From: Gymnopilus junonius
Lineage: Eukaryota; Basidiomycota; Agaricomycetes; Agaricales; Galerinaceae
NCBI GenBank assembly: GCA_015501075.1
Contig: JADNYJ010000350.1
Location: forward strand, 1 to 33,427
Reading direction: 5' to 3'
Length of the DNA: 33,427 bases
Shown: one piece after another, positions 1-8,727 of the stretch
How positions within the stretch are numbered: the first letter of the stretch is position 1
How the letters are laid out: each line of letters begins with the position of its first letter
Notes under the pieces: generated by a model
Told to the model about the DNA's origin: nothing
Database searches by the model: none
Seen by the model: the letters and a program-made list of their open reading frames with translations, nothing else
Program-made: the position numbers and the translations under genes

Positions 1-855
1 ACCGTTCGTCATCGGAGAATAACTCAATTTTTGAAGGCTCCGCCATCGCCGTCGTCCAAGTTGAACGATTGGAACTAGGTGGTTGGTGAAAATCATGGTG
101 CACGTGACAACATTCCACTTTGGGACTCTGAGAGGGCGGGCCCGCCACCCCGCTATCTTGACGCGATCTTAAGCGCTCTCTCACAGAGGACACGCTCGCA
201 GGTACGTGTCACAGACGTGTCTTCACGAGCGCTCTAGAAGGCGATTTTCCATCAAACCTCTCAGAACAAAAAAAAATCGAAAGTGCTCGTAGCACTTCCG
301 CCGATCCAGCCGACGCTGACGTCTCATATCATTTGCTGCGCCGCATTGAAATGCGCAGTAAAACTCGTTCATCCCCAGCTTTATATCTTGATGGTTCCCT
401 TTCGAGAAATAAGATTTAAGGCCCAAGGACGGGCCCTGATGTCAGTCATGCGACTCGTACCCCAAATTAGATCACTTCATTTGATAAAGGACATTCGCTT
501 CCGACAAATAAGTGGAGGGGGTTTTCCCTGCAAGTTTCCCTCTCTCTGACTCGACTCTTCATTGTCCTTCGCGATTCGAAAGTCTCCTCCTTCTCCTCGC
601 TTTTGGTGCAGTCGACGACTAGAGAACCACTGTAGTGCTTGACATCCTCGCAGTGCATGGTCCCTAATACACCGCTCATCACCACTACCTACCACTGCTA
701 TCATTCGGCAGTACGCTTAGACCAAACATTCGCCATCGACGTCTACTTAAGATAAAGACAACTCGCGTATCATTAGTAAAAGTAATTCGCGTTCTCTAGC
801 TCCCCCTCAGAGTCACCAACGACCTATATCTTTCCTCTTTCCAAATCACCTCAAG
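1..855. other. Upstream non-coding region
   Basis: No open frame here has coding character or recognisable motifs; the short ORFs on both strands look random. The last part (about 700-850) is pyrimidine-rich with CTCC and CCTCTTTCC stretches, as is common just upstream of agaricomycete start codons, and probably serves as the promoter and 5' UTR of the gene starting near 856. Confidence 0.4.
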
Positions 856-1689
856 ATGATCATCATGGACCCCACCGAACTCAGCTCCTCAGACGAGCGC
901 TCGCCCTCAAAGGTGGTGGCCTGTCATTACCTAGTACTCCCACTTCACTACCTCCACCTCCTTACGGCGCCGCCCAGCACGGCCCAGCATCACCAGCTAT
1001 GCCTTTTCCCGCACCATACTTCCAGCCCATGTCCCCTCCGATGCCCTTACCACAAGGATACATCCCTTCACCACCACCACCTCATATGCATCACTATCAC
1101 CATCAGCCACCACATCAGGTGCATTATCAACGCGGTCATGGCCACGGACGCGGGCATAGACATATGCCCCATTTCCCCCACCCCCATTTCTCGCCTCCTC
1201 ATTCACCCCACCATCACCACCAACCTCCTCTTCCACCACCTCTTCCTCAGCATCACCCTGAGTCTCATTACCACTACCACGAAGGGAGGCGGAGATCGCC
1301 CTTTATACGATTCTTGAAGGCATCGGCGTTCGCGATTGTAGTGCTTATACTATGGGCCTTCCTCATGGATAGCTTCCAGCTTTCTGTGCACACCAGTGCT
1401 AGGGAAGATAGACAGAGGTCGAAAGCGAGGATCTCGACACCTGGCGAGGTGAGTTCTCTCTTCATAAACTAAATTCCTACCTCCTTGTTGATGGTGATTA
1501 CTGCTATTATCGGTGTAGAAATCAACGCCGGAATATCATCACTGTCCTTGCGAATCGCAGCCAGTAGAGGTGGAAGTTCCCATACCAGAAGATCCAGGAA
1601 GGGTCCTACCTATTAGGTACCCTCCAGTTCTTTCTCAACCTTCGTTATCCTCTTCGACCACGTTAGAAGACCCTACATTGAACCACTAG
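856..1689 (+). CDS. Pro/His-rich single-pass membrane protein, one apparent frameshift
   Basis: Function not recognised. Two exons are visible: 856-1448 and 1519-1689, split by an intron 1449-1518 (GTGAGT...GTGTAG) in phase 0. The start at 856 (second Met at 865) gives an acidic/Ser N-terminus ending SDERSPSK. The frame then jumps by one base near 910-913 into GGLSLPSTPTSL, which continues in the other frame without a stop. Counting one missing base, the two exons give 254 codons. The middle is a low-complexity Pro/His/Gln stretch with many HHH and PPP runs. A basic RRR anchor is followed by one hydrophobic segment (FAIVVLILWAF, coded near 1330-1363), then a hydrophilic tail ending at TAG 1687-1689. 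The likely topology is a single-pass protein with the His-rich part on the basic, cytosolic side; a metal-binding role would be speculation. If the frameshift is real, translation could restart at ATG 999. Confidence 0.6.
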
Positions 1690-1984
1690 CCGAATCATGT
1701 ACTTCGCCGTTAACAGAGCGCTCACCATCCCTCCTCCGACTGACTTTTTATATATATTTGGGTTCCAAACGTTGATTACCACGACCTGATTGAGCTTTCC
1801 CCTTCTTTATATTCTCAGATATACATCACCTGAAGACATGTGATGATTTACCAGTTGTATATATTTTAACCGCCAATTGGTATTGTACATACGTAGTTTT
1901 AGTCTATCCAAGAGCAGTGAATGAATGTTGTATTTCGATACAAGTCAAATGAACATCGTGTTGACACACAGTGCAGCTATAGAA
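1690..1984. other. Intergenic AT-rich region, no gene seen
   Basis: This is the 3' flank of the membrane-protein gene, rich in TATATA (1749-1760, 1858-1866). It lies between the plus gene and the 3' end of the minus-strand kinase remnant. I see no coding signal or RNA gene. Confidence 0.4.
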
Positions 1985-2975
1985 TCATTGGTTACTGAAC
2001 ACATTCTTAGACATCACTGAGCCATTCATCCTGTAAAAGTTCTGATTCTTGGACGCAAGCATAATGCACTGTTCGATCGTATGCGGAAAAAGCTTCTTCA
2101 CGCGAAGAAGTTCTCCTGTAAAATATAAGATCAAACAGTAGTGTACACGGAGATGAATATGCCTACTGCTTTCGTCAAAGTATTCGGCTCGTCCAGAGCA
2201 ATCTGCAAGAAAATTTTGCGAGAAAGGGCCGAGAAGTTCGATAATTCGTTGTAGATGGACCAAAGTTTGGGAGGCACAGCGACTTCACTATTACGATAGG
2301 ATCTTCAGAAAGTCGAGGCTCTATTCGTGCCTCGTAATAAGTGGACGAGTTTTGATTCAAATAATTTGTGACGGTTCCGTGAACTTCCGTCGGGTACTTC
2401 CAGGGAGACCATGATGTTTTGTAGTTTGCTTTATGTCTGTTTAAATTTCAGCCTCGGCTTTGAAACAAAGAACGAGTTTTCACTAACCTCTGTGGACCAA
2501 GCCGCAATCGCTTCGAATATAGTCGAGTGAAAGGAGTACTTACCTGTTTAATGATCCGCCTGGTAACATGCAGAAGAAAAACTCGGCCTGGCTGTGCTCT
2601 TGGAAGAGACATTATGTCAGACCCCAGAGGATCGAAAACGAGGGACAAGTGAGGACCATGGTAGCTCTTGGAGATAAAGAAATTACGAAGAATGAGGCAG
2701 TACCTGATAACCTGGACGGCTTGGATTTGTATTGGCGACTCGTCGCGCAGAATTAACCTCCCAGAGAAATCCCAGCCATTAGATTCACCATCAGCGCTTT
2801 GACACCCAGCAAACGCTCCTTGACAGCTTAGTTCCTGAATTTCAGGAAATTGAATCATTCAAATGACAGAGATCGGTGTTTAGCACACTTACGGAGATGT
2901 CTCTACCAACCAAACAGTCGAATTGGCACCAAACTCTAGCTTGCGGACTTCATACGTAACGTCGTGAGCAAAAAA
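1985..2975 (-). pseudogene. Broken SRPK-type (SR-protein kinase-like) protein kinase
   Basis: Fragments appear in the correct order for an SRPK-family kinase on the minus strand. The glycine-loop strand FGANSTVWLVE (about 2893-2960) is followed by donor GTAAGT at 2892-2887. The hinge region HGPHLSLVFDPLG is at about 2660-2622. A catalytic-loop remnant TDIK...LQNIMVSL is near 2440-2400. The family's post-loop element VKSLCLPNFG is near 2297-2268, then IIELLGPF near 2245-2222 and, after an intron, LLRVKKLFP near 2110-2084. SRPK kinases phosphorylate RS-rich proteins using ATP. Lesions: the catalytic loop is split by about four extra bases (2412-2439). The segment that should hold DFG, the activation loop and APE is missing, with a frame change at about 2265. 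The C-terminal helices also end early. This copy cannot encode an active kinase. No intact paralog lies in the window. Confidence 0.7.
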
Positions 2976-3252
2976 GCGTTGAGGCGCCTTCGGCTAAATT
3001 AGTATTGGGTGGCTCCGCCGTCGGTCCGAACTCCAAATTTAGTTTCCAATACCGATACTCTATGACACGCTTCGTTTTCAAGTAGGCCAAGATAATGCCC
3101 CAAATTATGAGAGGGCTGAATACAAATCCTAATAAGAGAAGCAACGCAGTCCCAAGCTGGAGAGGTGCAGGTTGGTCATCCGCCGTAGGAACAGGGCTTG
3201 AAGGAGGGATCGCGTCCGTCCTTGTGGCATTGACCTGACGAGTTGGGTTCAT
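2950..3252 (-). CDS. Doubtful 100-aa ORF with one transmembrane segment
   Basis: This open frame starts with ATG at 3252 and stops at 2950. It has a Ser/Pro-rich N-terminus with one NAT sequon and a strong hydrophobic stretch (LLLLLGFVFSPLIIWGIILA), then a hydrophilic tail. It overlaps the first kinase-like exon of the broken SRPK gene in another frame and resembles nothing I know. It may be the remnant of a separate gene or a chance ORF. I list it because the hydrophobic profile is not random-looking. Confidence 0.25.
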   Translation of the reverse strand: MNPTRQVNATRTDAIPPSSPVPTADDQPAPLQLGTALLLLLGFVFSPLIIWGIILAYLKTKRVIEYRYWKLNLEFGPTAEPPNTNLAEGASTLFCSRRYV

Positions 3253-3390
3253 GTTTCGGAAATGATTATCGTCAATGACAAAAAATAGCCTCGGAGGCTT
3301 GGAATGATACTCCTTCGAAACAGGGTGTTGGACCAGGTTGACAATGGAATGGGGCCCTTATCACAGCGCAAAAGATTGGATCGAGGATGA

Positions 3391-3666
3391 CCAATTGAAT
3401 TCGGATTTTGCGGGACAGGAAGTTTCTGCCTTGGCGGTTGCAACCCTTTTGCTTCAAATACATTGGATTCGTGTAGGCCGGAGCCCATTTGCCAAAATGC
3501 CAACTATACTTTTGCAGACCAAACCAGGATCCTCACCAATAGCACTTTCTTTGACGGCAACGCCACTGAATATGGCAAGTTGCCTTACTACATCGCGTTC
3601 AAATGCCCTGACGTGTTCAAATCCTTTTGGCGAGTTGAGCTCGACAATGATATTTATACGACATGA
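3391..3666 (+). pseudogene. N-terminal fragment of a Crh/Utr2-like GH16 cell-wall transglycosylase
   Basis: The frame after the stop at 3388-3390 reads FGFCGTGSFCLGGCNP (3400-3447), then LDSCRPEPICQN and three N-glycosylation sequons (NYT, NST, NAT). This is the Cys-rich linker found after the signal peptide and before the GH16 catalytic domain in fungal Crh/Utr2 proteins, which link chitin to beta-glucan in the cell wall. After about residue 60 the similarity ends, and the frame runs to TGA 3664-3666. No signal peptide precedes it and no glucanase active site (DEIDxE) follows. It is a relic with both ends missing. The assignment rests on the spacing of cysteines and remembered family sequence; a database search would settle it. 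Confidence 0.5.
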
Positions 3667-4449
3667 AGAACGAAGTGAGTCTAACGGCGAACAACGATAA
3701 CGATTGGAGTTTCAAAATACCAGTGTATGCACTGTTGTGGATTTTCCATGGCAATGTTATATTCTATCCTTGTCCTTCTTCCAATGTCTCGATAACGTCT
3801 ATGGGCAGAATGACCCTCTATTCCTATTCTTTGGGGCAGAATGACCCACGATGCATGTTACCCTCAGGGCAGATTGACCCTTCTTCCACATCCATCGACT
3901 TCTTGGCTTGGGCAGAATGACCCTCGCAAAGATGCCTTGCTCCTTCTGTGGCACTTGCTACATGTGACTCGTCAGGCTGGATGGTAACCCTGCCCCTGCC
4001 CACAATTCTCTCCTATCATTCTATGACGCATGTCGCATTCTGATCTTCGTCTGACTGCATATGAATCACATTGTATCCAGATTCTCATTTTGCTCTGCTG
4101 CTTTCAACATCTTATGACTCTTTTGATGACGAAATGTCTGATTGAGAAAAAGGAGACTTGGTCAAGACTAGGGGGTGGATGGGCTTATTTCAAGGACCCT
4201 GGCCAAACACTCTCAACTCACTGACGAAACAGTGACTGACAATCGACTCACAATGGATGATTCCATCTGGGGAGTTACAATGTCTGACTTGGAGGAACGG
4301 AGAACACTTTTATTGACTGACTTGGGATGGGAAGGTCTTTCTGATTCCCCCTCTTCAGGCTTGGTTGTGCAGAATCTGACCTCGCCATCACTCTCTCCTA
4401 CATCTTCACTGTCTTCACTACCTTCTGCAATTATGTCTCTGAAGATCAC
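3667..4449. other. Non-coding stretch before the retrotransposon
   Basis: Apart from the four 14-bp repeats at 3803-3923 I see no gene. The ORF 4175-4555 runs straight into the LTR and has no domain. The stretch is rich in CTGAC/TGACT words and may be older repeat debris. Confidence 0.35.
3803..3923. repeat. Four spaced copies of GGGCAGAATGACCC
   Basis: Copies are at 3803-3816, 3834-3847, 3867-3880 (one mismatch, AGATTG) and 3910-3923, with start-to-start spacing of 31, 33 and 43 bp. Each copy starts GGG and ends CCC. The intervening sequence is not conserved. Too few and too variable for CRISPR; the host is eukaryotic. A similarly spaced CAGAACCTG series occurs in the copia leader at 4921-4993. 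Confidence 0.7.
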
Positions 4450-4877
4450 TGTTGACATGATAAGTGTCCATGTGACTACATCACATGACTCACATGACAC
4501 GCGTGATCAGATGTGTCTATATGCGACTAGATCCAGTGACGACAGAGTATTATAGTCATCTTATATGACTAAAACATGTGATCACTTAGTGAGCATATTA
4601 CTCATCTTATGAGTAGATATTAGTAATTACATAGTAATTAGCTGAGTAATTGCCTTATGCATTACTCATACATAGTTAGTCACTGCATGTCCTGTAGGTA
4701 TATAAGGATGCTCTAAACAGCATCCTAATCTAAGTCATTTGTACTTCTGTAGTAGCCTAAGTAGTCACCTTAGCACTAGCCTCTAACAACCCAGGTAAGC
4801 TAGTAGCTACATCGATACTATGCAGAGCGCATTGTGCATGCAGTGGTTTACCACTGTATGTACCACTTGCTGCTCCA
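4450..4877 (+). repeat. 5' LTR (428 bp)
   Basis: Starts TGTTGACA and ends ...CTGCTCCA, the usual TG...CA ends. It aligns base for base with 11088-11515 without indels over the first 426 bp. I count 11 mismatches, all transitions, all within the first about 155 bp. The LTR has a TATA box (4699-4705) and a hairpin just downstream, so it should hold the promoter. Confidence 0.93.
4699..4725 (+). promoter_or_regulatory. LTR TATA box plus adjacent 7-bp hairpin
   Basis: TATATAA at 4699-4705 is followed at once by GGATGCT (4706-4712), a 6-nt loop and AGCATCC (4719-4725), a perfect 7-bp stem. The same arrangement is at 11337-11363 in the 3' LTR and is unchanged between the copies. Transcription probably starts a short distance downstream, so the hairpin may lie at or just before the RNA 5' end. 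The promoter assignment is inference. Confidence 0.6.
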
Positions 4878-4880
4878 TAG

Positions 4881-4891
4881 ATTATGGGCCC
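4881..4891 (+). other. Primer-binding site, internal (half) initiator-tRNA type
   Basis: ATTATGGGCCC lies four bases after the 5' LTR. It is complementary to the anticodon stem-loop of initiator methionine tRNA (GGGCCCAUAA), not to its 3' end. Drosophila copia and yeast Ty5 are known to use such a half-tRNA primer. The match is short but in exactly the right place. Confidence 0.7.
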
Positions 4892-4920
4892 CGATAGCAA
4901 AGCATGCTGTTCACCATTGA

Positions 4921-4993
4921 CAGAACCTGCTTGACATTGAGTTCGCCTTAGGGCAGAACCTGTCCAGCATTGTTCGCTATTGTGCAGAACCTG
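4921..4993 (+). repeat. Three CAGAACCTG repeats in the untranslated leader
   Basis: CAGAACCTG occurs at 4921-4929, 4954-4962 and 4985-4993 (33- and 31-bp spacing), with degenerate relatives (GGCAGAACATC, GACAGAATGC) to about 5095. They lie between the primer site and the gag ATG. Possible packaging or dimerisation elements; no function is shown. Confidence 0.6.
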
Positions 4994-5313
4994 CTTAGCA
5001 TCAGTCTGTAGCTTACTTCTACCTGGGAAGATAGTTCACCCCTAGGCAGAACATCGACCACAGCTGTTCGTCGCTAGACAGAATGCTCTCCCACAATTGT
5101 TTGCTACCATGTGCAACATTGTATAAGGCCTTGTCATGTGGGCCTGGACATCTGTTGCTGTCTGGACAAATTGCCCTTAAGGGGTTAATTCCATGTCTGG
5201 CGCAGGTATTTTTAGCAGTGCTTTCCTTATTTAGCACACTTTTACACACCTGTCGCTGACCCAACCCAGCCTTTTTTCTTAACAGAAATTCCAATCGTCC
5301 AAACATCTCAACA

Positions 5314-7546
5314 ATGTCTTCTATCAAAAACACCACATCTATCTCCTTCACCGCCTCTGACCTTCCTAAATTTGATGGTTGTCACTACCGTCAATGGGCA
5401 TCAAAGATAGAAGCCATCATCCTCCATATGGATGTCAAATCCGTCCTTGAAGGGACCCTTACCACTCCACTGGAGCAAGCAATTAAGGAACCCAGATTTC
5501 CCACTGGCACTCATGCAACCGACACCACTCCTGCCATTGCACCAACCCAGGGTGACATCATCCTGTATAACACCTGCTTCTCTCATTGGACTGCTGCCAA
5601 GGAAGTGTACCACCATAAATTGGAGAGTTACAACTCCAAGAATGCCAAGGCTCTCAGCCTTTTGGCCATGTGTCTCGATACTGGTAATATGGGAACAGGT
5701 TAAAACCCTGTCTGCAGCCAGAGTGTGGGACTGGATCAAGATGAAGTACTCCAAGGAGATGTTCATTGAGACCCTTGAGGACTTTAGGGTCCTTATGAAT
5801 CTCAAGATCGATCTCTTTGATCCCAACCCCCAGCTCACCAAATTCCATTATCACTACAGGCATCTCCCACTTGCCGCAGAGACAACAAACCCCATAACAG
5901 GTTCAATGCACATGGTACCCATGGTCTCTGAATCCATGGCATGCCTCATTCTACTTATGAATCTTCCACTTGCCATGAATGTCACATCGCAAGAATCCAT
6001 CTATCAGTGGATGATGGAAGATTTCACCCAGCAATATACAGTGCCAGAAATGGCACTCAAAGACCTCTTTGAAAGCATTCACACCACATGGGCTGCCCGA
6101 TTTAGGCACCTTAAGCAGCACGAGCAACCCAAGCGCAGCACATTCTATGTGCCGAAGCAGCTCAACCCGCCTAAGGACAGCCAGCCCAAAAACCAACAGG
6201 CTAGCAATGTGAATGCACAGTGTAACACTGCGATCAAAGGGAAAGGTCCTGAACCATGCCACTCTGATCAGCAGAATGCTGGTAACCCCAGCAGTTCACA
6301 GAAAAAGGAGTACCCTAAGAGGAAACCCCACTGCTCTGGCTTCAAACCGAAGTCAGCATGCTTTGTTGAGGACTCCAATGAAGAGCCATTTATGCTCACA
6401 TCATCGGCGCATTTCCCACCACTAGAGAAATCATGCCCAGTCCCCACTACTCATAATGTTGTTGAGATTAGTGGGAGAGGTACTATTACCTCTCACAAAG
6501 TCCATGAAGGTGCCTGGAAGAACCTCACTCAGGGAATGGCACCATACCCCTCTTTTAGGAAATCATGGGACCTGATGTCTCAGATCAGGGTTACCCCGAC
6601 TATTGCCACCTCAAGTAGATTCGAGGAAGTCGCCCTTAATATGGGCACAAGTAGGATTGCCGAGAATGTGGGAACAAGTAGCACTGTGCATATCCACAGT
6701 AGCACCACCACAGAGAATGTTGCATCAGGGTTGTCCATGACAACCGAGATCTATAATGATCTCTTTGGTCCTGAGCCCTATCAGGCGCTGACCCCAGATC
6801 CTTCTCAGATGGCAGTCGATTCCAAACCGCTTATGGCAGAAGATTGGAATCAGATGCATGGAGTAGTTTCACAAGGTGATCTTGCCTATGTGGATAATGA
6901 TGAGGAGTATATCTCCTTTGGGGAAGAAGAAGTTCCACCACCACCACTGATTGGTGAGCCCCTTCATCTCGGATCACACTATATTGGTGTTGATGGGAAC
7001 ATTGTCAACAAAATGGATCAACAGACCCGCAATGACATGTACAAGATGATGCGGGATTCAGACCCGATCACCTATGAGGATGAGATTGAGCAGAATCATG
7101 GTGATTCAGTGCTCCTCCCTCATCTGGACTGGCAAGTACCCTCTTGTTCACATGTTGACAAGATGCTAACTGATCAACCCACAGGTATTAATACACTGTA
7201 TGGGGTAGATAGTAAAATTTATTTATTTACTATCTACAATATATATATTGATCACATTGTCTCTTGTGTGAACTGTAAGGGAAAGGAACATGAGAAGATG
7301 TTTGAGGAATGGCTTGTAGATTCTGGAGCATCCATACATTTTTCTGGACAAATCTCCGATTTCTTGGAACTCACCAAATTTCCAAGCAAAGAAAGACCAA
7401 AGGTCCAAACTGCTAATGGCATAGCCTTTGTCGATGGATTTGGTACTGTTTTTATTAAAACAGAAGTTACCGATAAAGATAATACTGTGACGCATGAAAC
7501 ATTGCAACTTCATCCAGTATTCTACATGCCTAATGTGACTGTATGA
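5314..7546 (+). pseudogene. gag: copia Gag plus aspartic protease region
   Basis: The ATG at 5314 (MSSIKNTTSI) opens a copia-type Gag (UBN2 family) with the characteristic FDGCHYRQWASKIEAII. The frame is lost by a one-base slip at about 5680-5695 and continues in the next frame as IWEQVKTLSAARVWDWIKM, the typical Gag core. A long Pro/Ser/Thr- and acid-rich part follows (about 6150-7200). There is no complete CCHC zinc knuckle, only CVNC at about 7269. The aspartic protease motif WLVDSGASIHF is at 7310-7342, with its DSGAS at 7319-7333. The frame ends at TGA 7544-7546, in the position of an arginine before the LL(S/M)GQ motif, so the stop is a mutation and not the natural Gag end. Gag forms the particle and the protease matures the polyprotein. 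Confidence 0.85.
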
Positions 7547-8470
7547 CTTCTGTTGATGGGTCAAATCCTCAGCACAAACAATATTGTATTAGGTGATTCA
7601 CGATCACTTAATTTCATATCCAAAGAGAATAGCCGCACCATTTTAAATGCATTGCCTAAGCATTCTCATCATGACACTATGTTTTGGGTTAAATCGCAGA
7701 TCATCTCTGGAAAGAACTTGATCGCGATGGAATCAGTACATGCCAAAGATTACGATCTATGGCATAGATGACTCGGACACCCTTCCACTCAAGTGTTTGA
7801 GAAGTTTAAGGCTAATTCTGAAAACTTCCCATCTATTAAAGTCCCAAAGGATGCTGGCATATGCGAAGGTTGCACAAAAGGAAAGATGCATTCATGCTCT
7901 TTCCCAGACAATGTCAAATGTGCAACCAGACCATTCCAGCGTATCCATTCAGACCTTAAGGAGTATCCAGTGATTTCATATCACTGGTACAAATATTTCA
8001 TTTCCTTTATTGATGATCACATGTCAAATACTTGGGTCACGCTCCTCAAATGCAAGAGTGATGCAAAAGATGCTACCAGGCAATTTTTAGCCATGGTAAA
8101 AACCAAGTATAATGCCAAAGTCGAAGAGTGGATGAGCGACAATGGTGGTGAATACATCGATAAGGAATATATTGAAATCCTTAAAGATCTTGGGATCGAG
8201 ATCCAAAGAAGCGTACCTCATCAGCCTCAAATGAATGGTCAAGCTGAATGTTTCAATTGGACTTTAGATGAGAAAGCCAAGTCTATGCGCCTATTAGCCT
8301 GTCTCCCTGACAGCTGGTGGGAGTTTTGCATAATACACGCAGTCTATTTATACAATAGAACTCCTGTGCATTGACTTGACTGGAAATCTCCATTTGAATT
8401 AATCAATGGGGAAAAGCCTGATTTGTCACACCTATGGGTATTAGGATGTAGGGCATACATCAGCAAAGTG
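7547..8470 (+). pseudogene. pol: copia integrase region
   Basis: Same frame as the protease. The zinc-binding part reads LWHR-stop-LGHPS...CEGCTKGK (about 7757-7885), with TGA 7769-7771 replacing the arginine of the WHRRLGH signature. The catalytic D,D35E residues are visible in HSDLKE (about 7949-7966), SDNGGEY (about 8135-8155) and NGQAE (about 8234-8248). A further TGA at 8372-8374 follows NRTPVH. The core then reads ELINGEKPDLSHLWVLGCRA and is interrupted at 8470 by the nested insertion. Integrase would insert the cDNA copy into the genome; this one cannot be translated through. Confidence 0.9.
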
Positions 8471-8727
8471 TCAACAAAGTTTCTGGGTTTTTACCCGTTT
8501 TGGGTGGTTTTTGGTTTCCCGGAAATCTGCCGAGATATTTTCATTCATTTCGCTAACAAATTGCTACATTTGGATTAGTGCCGAAAATTTTGCCTGCCAG
8601 GTTTTTGGAAAATCGGACCTGGGTTTCCAGGTTTCTGGATTTCGACATTTTTGGACCATTTTGGGCTGGTTTCCATGGTTTTTTCGGTTAGAAAACCCCA
8701 AAAAACTTTTTTGCCGGTTTCCTGATG
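8471..8727. mobile_element. 257-bp nested insertion in the integrase C-terminus
   Basis: The integrase frame is continuous up to ...GCRAYISKV (8470) and resumes one frame later at YVFLPKDTWAN (8728), so about 257 bp (2 mod 3) are foreign. The inserted DNA is T/G-rich on the plus strand, with many GGTTT and TTTTTGG words. Its ends are roughly inverted: AAAGTTTCTGGGTTTTTACC near 8477-8496 against the complement of GGTTAGAAAACCCC...AACTTTT near 8686-8711. That suggests a small MITE-like element, but I see no clear target duplication. The exact borders could be off by a few bases. Confidence 0.55.

Noticed and set aside
3249..3503. 84-codon minus-strand ORF opposite the GH16 fragment
   Set aside because: The plus strand here carries the Crh/Utr2-like cysteine signature, so the minus frame is its shadow; it also overlaps the start of another minus-strand ORF.
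3803..3923. CRISPR-like array of the 14-bp repeats
   Set aside because: Only four short copies with uneven spacing in a eukaryotic context; no cas genes and the unit is too short.
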